64,000 nt of DNA from an uncultured Lachnospiraceae bacterium (GTDB taxonomy: Bacteria > Bacillota > Clostridia > Lachnospirales > Lachnospiraceae): positions 67,693-131,692 of the forward strand of contig CAJTNT010000004.1 of NCBI GenBank assembly GCA_910577785.1, in the 5' to 3' direction. The translations under genes and the position numbers were made by a program. Below the pieces are notes generated by a model. The model was not told where the DNA came from, made no database searches, and saw nothing but the letters and a program-made list of their open reading frames with translations. Positions 17,969-26,039 of the stretch are shown piece after piece; the first letter of the stretch is position 1, and every line of letters begins with the position of its first letter.

Positions 17969-19317
17969 TAATGCTTCTCGTTTCCGGATTTCATCAGTTT
18001 ACTCAGCCTCAGCAGTGTCAGGCGCCGGCGTACATAGGGACACAGGCGGAGGGTAAGGGATTGAAAAGCCGTTACCATATTGGCTTCTCCTATTGTTGTA
18101 GCACAGCCAGGCTCAGATACGCCGATTTCTCCCATTGCAGCGGCGCATTCAGCTTCTGTTAATCCGATTTCTTCCATTGCGGTGACGCATCCGGCCTCAG
18201 CCAGCTTCTTCCTTAGGTTGGCGGAACTTGGCAATTGCTGCAGTTCCCAAGCGATCCGAGGCAGCTTTGCTTCCAGTGACGCCAGGTCAATGTCGGCCAT
18301 CAGATTCGGATCGTTTTCCTGCAAAACGTCTTCATACTTGCCTTTTGCACCAAAGGTCTGCTGCAGAAGATCTGTTTCATAAGCGCGGCGGTCTATGATC
18401 TGGCAGGTTCCGTCCTCAATGGCCTGGCGGATTTTCTCATAGTGTTCCGATACCAGCAGCAGGCCGATGGAGACTTTCTCTCCGTGGAGGGCATCGATGG
18501 GGGCGTTGATGATGGACATTTCCCATAAGTGGGAGACATGGTGCTCCGCCCCAGAGGCCGGGCGGGAATTGCCAATCATCTGCATGGCCAGGCCAGACAG
18601 GATTAAGGCGTACATCAGCTTTTCCATGCACTCCGGATCGCCTTCGCGGATGCGGCTTAAGACTTGCTCTACTTCCTGCACGGCCTCCATTTCCAGATCA
18701 TGGATAGCCTGGCAGAAGTATTCACCGAACAGCACATGGCACACACGCCAGTCCAGCAGAGCCGTGTATTTTCCCATCAAATCAGAAATGCCGGAAGCCG
18801 TAAGGCGATAGGGGGCATGGCCAAAGATATCTGTATCTGCCAGCACGCATATCGGCGCTGCCGCTGGCAGGGTCTTCTTCATGCCGTGCCAGGTCATGGC
18901 GGCCACCGTGGAGACGAACCCATCCACACTGGCTGCCGTTGGCACGGATACGAAGGGGATTCTCCTCTGGTATGCTGTATATCTGGCCAGGTCATGGATG
19001 GTGCCTGCGCCTACCGCAATCAGAAGGTCTGCATCTTTGCTGATGGTATTGTCTGCTGCCACAGCAAAATGGTCGTCCGCATGGATTGCATCCCCTTGCA
19101 GCCTTGCCACTTCATAAGCTTCAAAATATTGCGCCATATAAGGGGATGCTGCGGCCTCTGTATTCTGGTCGCAGAGAATTGCCGGGCGCTGGAAAGCGGC
19201 CGCCACACGGCTCAGTTCCCTAACGGCGCCAGATGCTATGATAATCTCGTCTACGGTTATAGCATGTTCCTTCCCGCAGGAACACTTCCCTAAAAATCGG
19301 CTTAAATCTACTTTCAT
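17968..19317 (-). CDS. egsA: sn-Glycerol-1-phosphate dehydrogenase (AraM/EgsA family)
   Basis: Reduces dihydroxyacetone phosphate to sn-glycerol-1-phosphate with NAD(P)H, with a divalent metal (nickel or zinc). 449 residues from the ATG at 19315-19317, which follows AAGGA. Motifs: LGKCSCGKEHAITVDEIIIASG, AVGAGTIHDLARYTAYQ, FVSVPTAASVDGFVSTVA, and the metal ligands in ISDLMGKYTALLDWRV and RPASGAEHHVSHLWEMSII. After residue ~350 there is an unusual tail with three imperfect repeats (AGCVTAMEEIGLTEAEC-type), and the last residues overlap the broken ISLre2 element, so the natural C-terminus may have been altered. Confidence 0.85.
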   Translation of the reverse strand: MKVDLSRFLGKCSCGKEHAITVDEIIIASGAVRELSRVAAAFQRPAILCDQNTEAAASPYMAQYFEAYEVARLQGDAIHADDHFAVAADNTISKDADLLIAVGAGTIHDLARYTAYQRRIPFVSVPTAASVDGFVSTVAAMTWHGMKKTLPAAAPICVLADTDIFGHAPYRLTASGISDLMGKYTALLDWRVCHVLFGEYFCQAIHDLEMEAVQEVEQVLSRIREGDPECMEKLMYALILSGLAMQMIGNSRPASGAEHHVSHLWEMSIINAPIDALHGEKVSIGLLLVSEHYEKIRQAIEDGTCQIIDRRAYETDLLQQTFGAKGKYEDVLQENDPNLMADIDLASLEAKLPRIAWELQQLPSSANLRKKLAEAGCVTAMEEIGLTEAECAAAMGEIGVSEPGCATTIGEANMVTAFQSLTLRLCPYVRRRLTLLRLSKLMKSGNEKH

Positions 19318-19378
19318 CTGCGTCCTTTCCTTTCTGTTCGCTTCTGGCATTGTTTCCTGCCTGCATTTTGAATAGAAG

Positions 19379-19405
19379 GGCGCAAACGTTTCTGCCGCTT
19401 GCGCC
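19379..19405 (-). terminator. Hairpin downstream of prfB
   Basis: GGCGCAA and TTGCGCC pair around a 13-base loop between prfB and egsA. No clear T-tract follows, so its role as a terminator is uncertain. Confidence 0.35.
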
Positions 19406-19473
19406 TTTCCTGGGTTCCTCTTTCGGTTTTTCGTAATCCTGTTCTGCCTCGCAAGTTCCTCTTTTCACCTTTC

Positions 19474-20596
19474 TTACGCTTGCTCTGCTTTCCCCAGGCT
19501 CTTCCATTTCAGGTAGGCGTTAATAAATAAGTCCAGCTTGCCGTCCATCACGCTGTCCACATTTCCGGTCTCCGCATTGGTGCGGTGGTCTTTGACCATC
19601 GTGTAGGGCTGCATGACATAGGAGCGGATCTGGTTGCCCCAGCCAATCTCCGTCACTTCACCGCGGATGTCGGCGGCTTTTTTCTCATTTTCCTCCTGCT
19701 TCAGAAGGTAGAGCTTGGCCTTAAGCATCTGCATGGCCTTGTCCTTGTTCATATGCTGGGAACGCTCATTCTGGCACTGCACCACGATTCCCGTGGGCAG
19801 GTGGGTAATGCGGATGGCGGAGGAGGTCTTGTTGATATGCTGGCCGCCTGCGCCGCTGGAACGGTAGGTGTCAATCCGCAGGTCGTCGTCTTTGATTTCA
19901 ATATCGAGATCCTTCTCAATATCCGGCATCACGTCACAGGAGGCAAAGGAGGTCTGCCGCTTGCCTGCTGCATTAAAGGGGGAAATGCGCACCAGGCGGT
20001 GTACGCCTTTTTCTGACTTCAGATAGCCGTAGGCATTCTCCCCGCGCACCTCGAAGGTAATCGACTTGATGCCGGCTTCCTCGCCGTCCAGGGAGTCCAG
20101 CACTTCCACGGCATAGCCTTTGTCCTCTGCCCAGCGTTTGTACATCCGGTAGAGCATGGCATTCCAGTCACAGGATTCCGTGCCGCCTGCGCCCGCGTGG
20201 AGGGAGACAATTGCATTTTCCGTATCGTATTCCCCCGACAGAAGGGTCTTGATGCGGATACCCTCAAAGGCCGTCTCAAATTCCTGGAGGGATTCTTCGA
20301 TCTCCTGAACCAGGGAAGGGTCGTTTTCCTCATAGCCCATTTCCAGAAGGGTTTCGATATCTTCATACTGTCGCGAAAGCTGGGCGTAGACTTCCACATC
20401 ATCCTTGAGGCTTTTCAGCTCTTTCATCTTCTGTTGGGAACGCTCGGTGTCGTCCCAGAAATCTGGGGCTTCCATTTCACGCTCTAATTCCTGGATTTTC
20501 TTTTCTTTATTTGCCAGGTCAAAGTGAATCCCTCACTTCCACAAAAGGTTCTTTCCAGGCGTTCAAGGCGGTCTTGAACTGATCTAATTCAACCAT
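19474..20596 (-). CDS. prfB: Peptide chain release factor 2, with programmed +1 frameshift
   Basis: Recognises UAA/UGA and releases the finished peptide at the ribosome. The first frame starts at the ATG 20594-20596 (GAGGTG upstream) and reads MVELDQFKTALNAWKEPFV up to an in-frame TGA after 25 codons. A +1 shift at CTT-TGA-C joins it to DLANKEKKIQELEREMEAPDFWDD and the rest. The combined protein has 373 residues, the family's length. The RF2 codon-recognition tripeptide appears as RISPFNAAG and the peptidyl-hydrolysis loop as SSGAGGQHINKTSSA. The gene stands alone. The internal stop is the normal autoregulation of RF2 and not a mutation. Confidence 0.95.
20519..20524 (-). other. Programmed frameshift site of prfB
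   Basis: On the minus strand the slip site is CTT followed by TGA (20519-20521) and C. The Shine-Dalgarno-like GTGAGGG a few bases upstream matches the stimulator of the classical RF2 site. Confidence 0.93.
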
Positions 20597-20741
20597 TGTG
20601 TCACCTCTTTCTGTTTTGGATTTTCAGGCAGCGGCGGATGCTCCGGCAAGAAACGTCTGCTGCCCCTGAATCAATATCATTTCTCTTTCTGCTCCATTAT
20701 AATCATTTTGTGTTGGTACGTCAACATCCAGTGCGGACTTC

Positions 20742-22541
20742 CTACTGGAATCCCTGGACAAACGTGCGTATGTACTCGTAGCCTACTGCCAGGTTGATAT
20801 TCTGCCCGCTGTCGATGCCTGCAGTGCTGATGCCGATTACCTCGCCATACAGATTCAGCACGGCGCCGCCGGAGCTCCCATGGGAGATTGGCGCTGTAAA
20901 CTGGATCATGTCCACGCCATCTATCACGCGGAAACCAGAAATGATTCCGTCAGACACGGAATTGAACAAGCCCAGAGGGCTGCCGATTGCCACTACCTTC
21001 TGGCCACGTACCAGTTTTTCTCTGCCGTGGTAGATGGGAATTGGATCCAGCTTCCTCTGGATCCGCAGGACGGCAAGGTCGAGTACGGAATTGTATTTTA
21101 TCATCTCATCGGTCTGGTAGACCTGATCATCCTCTTCAATCCGCACGGAATAATGCCTGCCGCCGGACGCTACGTGGTTATTCGTAAGAATATAGCCATC
21201 CCTGCCAATCATAATGCCGGATCCGCTGCCAATCGGCTTGCCCTTCGTGTCATGGATCATAATCATAACGACAGAAGACGCAAGCTGCGCCAGTTGCTCA
21301 TAAGAAAGCTCCTGCCTTGCGGCATTCCCAGCGATCGCCTGCTGGCGAGAGCCAGACTGCCAGATTCCCGCTGGCTGTGAGGTATTATTTTGCCTCTGCG
21401 GGGGAACCGTTGGCCTTGGGCTGGCGCCCCGTTGCGTACCCGCCGGCCCTGAATGAACGCTCCGTTGCGCACCTGTCGGCCTTGGGCTGGCGCCCCGTTG
21501 CGCACCTGTCGGCCTTGGGCTGGCGCTCTGCTGCGCACCTGTCGGCCTTGGGCTGGCGCTCTGCTGCGCACCTGTCGGCCTTGGGCTGGCGCTCTGCTGG
21601 CTTGCCCTCAACATCTCCTGTGTGCGCCTGTCCCGCTCTGGAATCCTGACGTCCACAATCGCAGGCGCTTTTCCGCTCTTGGCTTTTTTCTCAACATTTC
21701 CCCGCGCAGGATTTTGGCCTCCCATAGCATTTCCCTGTGCAGGATTTTGTCCTTCCATGGCATTTCCCCATGTAGGGCTTGGATTTCTCCTTGTATCTCC
21801 CCGCACAGGATTTGGCCTCTCCGCAGCCTGGCTGTGCCAGCATGGGGAGGGAATATCATCCGGGAGAGGATGCTGGCTTGCAAGCACGGCGCCGACCAGC
21901 CGGGACAGGCCCAGGCGCTCCAACTCTGCATCAATGTCCTGCCCGGCCTGCAGCAAAAGGACATCAAAGCCCAGTAGTGTCAGCAAATAGCAGAACAGAT
22001 ATTCCTGTTTCTTGCAGATATTGCCAAACACTGCCTTGCGGGAATGCTCTGCCTTCCAGCCGTGCAAGGCTTCGGCTGCGGTCTGGTCCAGCCAGAACAG
22101 CAGCTTAACGGCAAAATTTTTCTCGATAGAGGCGCTCAGCCCGGCTTTTCCCTGCCCCCATAAGCTTAAAACCTCGCTGCAGGCGCTTCCAAGGATCTGC
22201 GCCAGCGGGGAGCCTGGCGCTATAGAACGAATCCCTATGCCCTGCCCCCTGGCATTCTGCCAATTCTCATAGCATCCGGAATAGTAGTCTGCTTCTTCCC
22301 TTGCCGACAGCCTGGGGAGCTGGTTCCCCCTGTAATAAAATCCCTTCCCAGCCCGCATTTCCTCTGCCAGCGCCTGATCCATCCGCGCAACTTCCCGAAG
22401 CCGCCCTGCGTCCATCCCTTTCATACGCAGGAAATACACCTCCCTGCTGGAGTTGCTGCCATTGCCTTTCCAATGGATAAAATCATCAATGGAGGACAGA
22501 TTCCCCGGATTCCTCCTGACCTTAAAAATCACTTCCCGCAT
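20742..22541 (-). CDS. Trypsin-like serine protease fused to a YceG-like N-terminal domain
   Basis: About 599 residues from the ATG at 22539-22541 (AAGGTGG upstream). Residues ~1-220 (VFGNICKKQEYLFCYLLTLLGFDVLLLQ in the centre) resemble the YceG-like component found with tellurite-resistance-type genes in Firmicutes. Then comes a proline-rich linker with four to five copies of SASPRPTGAQQ. The C-terminal 200 residues are a DegP/S1C-type protease: His in GYILTNNHVASGG, Asp in NSVLDLAVLRIQ, Ser in PISHGSSGGAVLNLYGE. No PDZ domain and no signal peptide are visible. The substrate is unknown; a stress-linked surface or cytoplasmic protease is the best guess. Confidence 0.75.
   Translation of the reverse strand: MREVIFKVRRNPGNLSSIDDFIHWKGNGSNSSREVYFLRMKGMDAGRLREVARMDQALAEEMRAGKGFYYRGNQLPRLSAREEADYYSGCYENWQNARGQGIGIRSIAPGSPLAQILGSACSEVLSLWGQGKAGLSASIEKNFAVKLLFWLDQTAAEALHGWKAEHSRKAVFGNICKKQEYLFCYLLTLLGFDVLLLQAGQDIDAELERLGLSRLVGAVLASQHPLPDDIPSPCWHSQAAERPNPVRGDTRRNPSPTWGNAMEGQNPAQGNAMGGQNPARGNVEKKAKSGKAPAIVDVRIPERDRRTQEMLRASQQSASPRPTGAQQSASPRPTGAQQSASPRPTGAQRGASPRPTGAQRSVHSGPAGTQRGASPRPTVPPQRQNNTSQPAGIWQSGSRQQAIAGNAARQELSYEQLAQLASSVVMIMIHDTKGKPIGSGSGIMIGRDGYILTNNHVASGGRHYSVRIEEDDQVYQTDEMIKYNSVLDLAVLRIQRKLDPIPIYHGREKLVRGQKVVAIGSPLGLFNSVSDGIISGFRVIDGVDMIQFTAPISHGSSGGAVLNLYGEVIGISTAGIDSGQNINLAVGYEYIRTFVQGFQ
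21468..21599 (-). repeat. 33-bp tandem repeat in the protease linker
   Basis: Four near-identical 33-base units start at 21468, 21501, 21534 and 21567 and code for an 11-residue Ser/Pro/Arg-rich unit (SASPRPTGAQQ). Degenerate units continue to about 21420. The last copies are almost identical at the base level, so the expansion is recent. Confidence 0.9.
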
Positions 22542-22733
22542 AAAAACCACCTTCTTCGTTATCGGTATAGCCGCTGAAATCTGGCGTTTTGTATACCTGT
22601 TCTTTTCTAATATTATAAAGACGCCCCCTGGCGATTGCAAGCACAAATTACATTTCCCTATTTCTTTTCCCGCCCATCTATGATAAGATGTAGTTTATAA
22701 AAATTAAACTACTGCAAACCGAGGTATTTCATT

Positions 22734-24326
22734 ATGGCTGAAAAGACTATCCTGAACAACAAGTATTTCCTTTATCTTACCGAATTTTTCTCTGGCATGT
22801 CCGTCATGGCGGTGGAGCTGGGCGCAAGCCGCCTGATGGCTCCCTATTTCAGTTCCTCCCAAATCGTATGGACGGTGATTATCGGCGTGATTATGATTGC
22901 CATGGCGCTTGGAAATGTGTGGGGCGGGCGGATGGCAGACAAAAACCCTTCCCCGGACAGGCTCTATGGCCGCCTCCTGCTTGCCGCCGTATGGATTGCC
23001 CTCATTCCCTTTGCGGGCAGATACCTGATTGGCGGCATTTCCCTGCTCCTGGCGGCATTCGTCACCAAGAATTTCCTGGTATGGGCAGCCCTGTTTGCCT
23101 GTCTGGCCGTATTTGCCTTCCCCTGCGTATTGCTGGGGACGGTCACCCCTTCGCTGGTAAAATACACGGTCAGCAGCCTTGACGACAATGGCAAGACCGT
23201 AGGGGAACTGAATGCGCTGAATACCATCGGCAGCATCATCGGCACCTTCCTCCCCACGTTTGTCACCATCCCGGCGGTGGGGACTGCCATCACCTTCCTG
23301 ATTTTTTCCGGCGTGCTGGCTGCCATCAGCATCCTCTATTTCCTCTCCCAGCGCAAGAAAATGGCGCGCTCTGCCCTGGCAGTTGTCCTGATCCTCGCCC
23401 TGGGGCTGACTTCTGGCAGCTACAGCTTTGCCTTCTGGGAAGATGGCATTACCCTGGAGGATGAATCCATCTACAACTACCTGCAGGTGAAAGAGACGGA
23501 CGCTTCTGTCGTCCTCTCCACCAACGTGCTGTTTGGCGTACAGTCCATCTTAATGAAAAATGCCAGGCTCACCGGCATGTATTACGACTATGCCCTGGCC
23601 TCCCCCCTGATGGCGGGCATTACCGCCCAAACCCCTGGCAATATCCTGATCCTGGGGCTTGGCACGGGGACATTTGCCAAATACTGCAGCGAATATTTCC
23701 CCGGATCTTCCATTGAGGGGGTAGAAATTGATGAGAAAATCGCCGACCTGGCGACAGAATATTTTGAACTGCCGGATTCTGTAGATGTGTCTGTCTATGA
23801 CGGACGCTCCTACCTGGCCGCCTCGGAACAAAAATATGACGTGATTATGGTGGACGCCTACCAGGACATCACCATCCCGTTCCAGATGTCCTCCATAGAG
23901 TTTTTTCAGGAAGTCCGCCGCCATCTGAAGGACACGGGCGTGATGGTGGTCAACATGAATATGAAATCCAAAGCAGAGGATTCCATCAACGACTATCTCT
24001 GCGACACGATTGGCGCCGTCTTCCCTTATGTATACACTGCCCCGGTGGCAAATGGGACAAACTGCGAGACGTTTGCCTTCTTGGATGCGGGCGCCTTAAC
24101 CGCCTTTGAAGAAAACCGCAGAGGGCTGGCAGACCCTGCCCTTTCTGAAATGATGGAGACCGTCTCCGGCTGCCTGGAACGCTACCAGCCCGGCGGCCGC
24201 ATCCTCACGGACGACAAAGCCCCGGTAGAAGTCCTGGGCATGAAGGCGCTGGATGAAATCATTGCCGATGAACTGGAATACTACCGGGAGCTTTATCTGG
24301 GGCAGATTCTCCAATTGTTCCAATGA
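22734..24326 (+). CDS. Fused membrane / spermidine-synthase-like protein
   Basis: 530 residues. The N-terminal half has about seven hydrophobic segments starting YLTEFFSGMSVMAVELGASRLMAPYF, the usual front of fused spermidine-synthase proteins. The C-terminal half is a class I AdoMet-binding fold: NILILGLGTGTFAKYCSEYF near residue 300, the acidic VEIDEKIADLA next to it, and DVIMVDAYQDITIPFQM near 380. The typical aminopropyltransferase active-site aspartates are partly kept (VYDGRSYL, DAYQD), so it may transfer aminopropyl groups or act on another substrate. GAGG precedes ATG by eight bases. Only one of a few plus-strand genes in this half. Confidence 0.8.
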   Translation: MAEKTILNNKYFLYLTEFFSGMSVMAVELGASRLMAPYFSSSQIVWTVIIGVIMIAMALGNVWGGRMADKNPSPDRLYGRLLLAAVWIALIPFAGRYLIGGISLLLAAFVTKNFLVWAALFACLAVFAFPCVLLGTVTPSLVKYTVSSLDDNGKTVGELNALNTIGSIIGTFLPTFVTIPAVGTAITFLIFSGVLAAISILYFLSQRKKMARSALAVVLILALGLTSGSYSFAFWEDGITLEDESIYNYLQVKETDASVVLSTNVLFGVQSILMKNARLTGMYYDYALASPLMAGITAQTPGNILILGLGTGTFAKYCSEYFPGSSIEGVEIDEKIADLATEYFELPDSVDVSVYDGRSYLAASEQKYDVIMVDAYQDITIPFQMSSIEFFQEVRRHLKDTGVMVVNMNMKSKAEDSINDYLCDTIGAVFPYVYTAPVANGTNCETFAFLDAGALTAFEENRRGLADPALSEMMETVSGCLERYQPGGRILTDDKAPVEVLGMKALDEIIADELEYYRELYLGQILQLFQ

Positions 24327-24350
24327 TAACATCCGCCCCCGCATTCCCAT

Positions 24351-24773
24351 CTACGGAATCGGAATCTGCCCCTTATACTTCTCATACAATGCCTGCAGTT
24401 CCTCTTTGTCCTCCTGGGTAAGCTGTTCCTGCGCCATATCCTTCAGCCCTTCCATATTCCCGCTGGCAGCAAGCCCTGCTGCCTCCTGGATATTATCCGG
24501 CGAAATATATTTTTCCGCAATCTCCGTTACACGCTCCACGTCTGCCTGATCCATCTGATCAATGATTTCTGAAACATCGAGCTTCTGGCCTGCGATATTC
24601 AGGCTGCCTCCAATCTGTTCTTCCAGCAGCTTCCTGCCAATCTCCGCGGCGGCCTTTGTCTTAATCCCGCCGATAATGGAGTCCCTGTAATAAAACAATG
24701 TCCCCGCGCCAAGCGCCAATACGCCAACGGTTGCCAGCAAGGCGATATGCCTTTTCTTTTTCCTCTTTCCCAT
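24351..24773 (-). CDS. Small membrane-anchored protein, unknown function
   Basis: 140 residues. A basic start (MGKRKKKRHIAL) is followed by one hydrophobic segment (residues 10-28) and then an acidic helical region (LDVSEIIDQMDQADVERVTEIAEKYIS, DMAQEQLTQEDKEELQALYEKYKGQ). The pattern is that of a type II membrane-anchored helical protein. GGAGG lies ten bases upstream of the ATG. It is convergent with the spermidine-synthase-like gene, with only 24 bases between the stops. No family is recognised. Confidence 0.7.
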   Translation of the reverse strand: MGKRKKKRHIALLATVGVLALGAGTLFYYRDSIIGGIKTKAAAEIGRKLLEEQIGGSLNIAGQKLDVSEIIDQMDQADVERVTEIAEKYISPDNIQEAAGLAASGNMEGLKDMAQEQLTQEDKEELQALYEKYKGQIPIP

Positions 24774-24943
24774 AATGAAAATACCTCCATAGAAACATGA
24801 TATTCGATAATGTTTTATGTCTTGTTATCAAACAATATTCTTATTTCTCTATCATATCACACTCTCAGAAGGCAATTCTTAACTTCCTTCTTAAGGTTTC
24901 CTTAATACTGCCGCATGGCATAAAGGGATCCTTTCGGGTTTCC

Positions 24944-25561
24944 TTAGGCAATCCCTAAGGCTTGTTTGGCGAGTTCATCTGCAAGGTCGTTGTATTTGTC
25001 ATTGGAATGCCCCCTGACTTTTTGGAAGGCAATGTCTACCTTTTCTTTGGCTGCCTGGTAATAAGCCTGATATGCCTGGGTTCCGGGCTTATTTGCTTTC
25101 CATTCCCCGGTACACCATTTGGCAATGCCTTCATAATCATGGTAGATCACAATGTACGCCAGCTTATGTTCTATGGCATAGCGCATGGCCGCCTCCGCTC
25201 CCTTGATTTCACCGGCGACATTGTGCATCATAGCCAATTCCGCATCTGCCATTTTTTCTGAAAAGCGATACTCTGCCCCATCATGCAGCACGACCATGCC
25301 ATAAGAAAACTCATCTGTCTCTGCACAATAGCTGCCATCCACATATACTTCTGCCTTGCTCTCTGCAGGCAGGGCGTCTGCCTGCTCCTGCCTCCGCTGG
25401 CCTTCGGTGCCTGCCAAGTACGCTTTTGCCTCCTCTTCCGTGCCAAAGCTTTTATAAGCTGCGCTGGAGTAGCCCTGCACCTGCCTCCTGCATTCCTCCC
25501 AAGTACGGAATACCCCTGTACTCCTTCCACGTTTCACAGCATAGAATTTCTGTTTCGCCAT
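24944..25561 (-). CDS. rnhA: Ribonuclease HI with N-terminal viroplasmin domain
   Basis: Cleaves RNA of RNA-DNA hybrids. 205 residues: KFYAVKRGRSTGVFRTWEECRRQVQGYSSAAYKSFGTEEEAKAYLAG at 4-50 is the viroplasmin (caulimovirus-like) RNA/hybrid-binding domain. The RNase H part starts AEVYVDGSYCAETDEFSYG (first catalytic Asp in YVDGSY), has the catalytic Glu in NVAGEIKGAEAAMRYA, Asp in VIYHDYEGIAKW and the last Asp in NDLADELAK. GGAGG is five bases ahead of ATG. Monocistronic. Confidence 0.93.
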   Translation of the reverse strand: MAKQKFYAVKRGRSTGVFRTWEECRRQVQGYSSAAYKSFGTEEEAKAYLAGTEGQRRQEQADALPAESKAEVYVDGSYCAETDEFSYGMVVLHDGAEYRFSEKMADAELAMMHNVAGEIKGAEAAMRYAIEHKLAYIVIYHDYEGIAKWCTGEWKANKPGTQAYQAYYQAAKEKVDIAFQKVRGHSNDKYNDLADELAKQALGIA

Positions 25562-25687
25562 TGGCTCCTCCTGTTATTGCAGCTGCAGCGGTTCTGCCTC
25601 TGCTATTTGGATACTAAGCTGCGATTCTATACCTCCAAAAACTATGTAAAGAATCCTTTTTGAATATCTCATATCAGGCTATTTTTG

Positions 25688-25843
25688 TCAATCATTTTTT
25701 ATTTTCCTTTCCTGGCAGGAAGGGCAGCTCCCACTGCAGCCGCTGCACCCGCTGCATTTCCCAGCTTTCCTGTCTTTGTAAATGCTCCTCGCCGCGCAGG
25801 CCACCAGGGCAGCCACAATCACACCAACTACAAACGTTCCCAT
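25688..25843 (-). CDS. FeoB-associated Cys-rich membrane protein
   Basis: 51 residues starting MGTFVVGVIVAALVACAARSI, one membrane span, then a Cys-rich tail KCSGCSGCSGSCPSC that could bind metal. This is the FeoB-associated Cys-rich membrane protein family, usually found beside ferrous iron transporters. I place the start at the ATG 25841-25843 because GGAGG lies seven bases upstream; an in-frame ATG 36 bases earlier has no ribosome site. No feoA or feoB gene is in this window, so the gene is an orphan here. The role in iron handling is by family association only. Confidence 0.75.
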   Translation of the reverse strand: MGTFVVGVIVAALVACAARSIYKDRKAGKCSGCSGCSGSCPSCQERKIKND

Positions 25844-25980
25844 ACCGCAACCTCCGATTCCATCTATTTTGTTTGCCATTACTATTTATAGTTAGTATAT
25901 GCTAACCACATGGAATTGTCAATCCCCAATCCACGCAAAGAGCGTGCGGCAATCGTAACTGCGTTACCATTCACGGCTCA

Positions 25981-26004
25981 GGAATGCGCTGTACTGCGCA
26001 TTCC
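25981..26004. terminator. Hairpin downstream of uxaC
   Basis: GGAATGCGC and GCGCATTCC form a 9-bp stem with a 6-base loop, 36 bases past the uxaC stop. No T-run follows, so it may be an attenuating or stabilising hairpin. Confidence 0.4.
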
Positions 26005-26039
26005 GTGAGAACATGATTCAGGAGTGAGGGGCGATTTTC

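Noticed and set aside
20742..20830. Possible small gene opposite the end of the serine protease
   Set aside because: Several plus-strand frames are open through the repeat-rich protease gene, but they follow its codon pattern as shadows and have no ribosome site.
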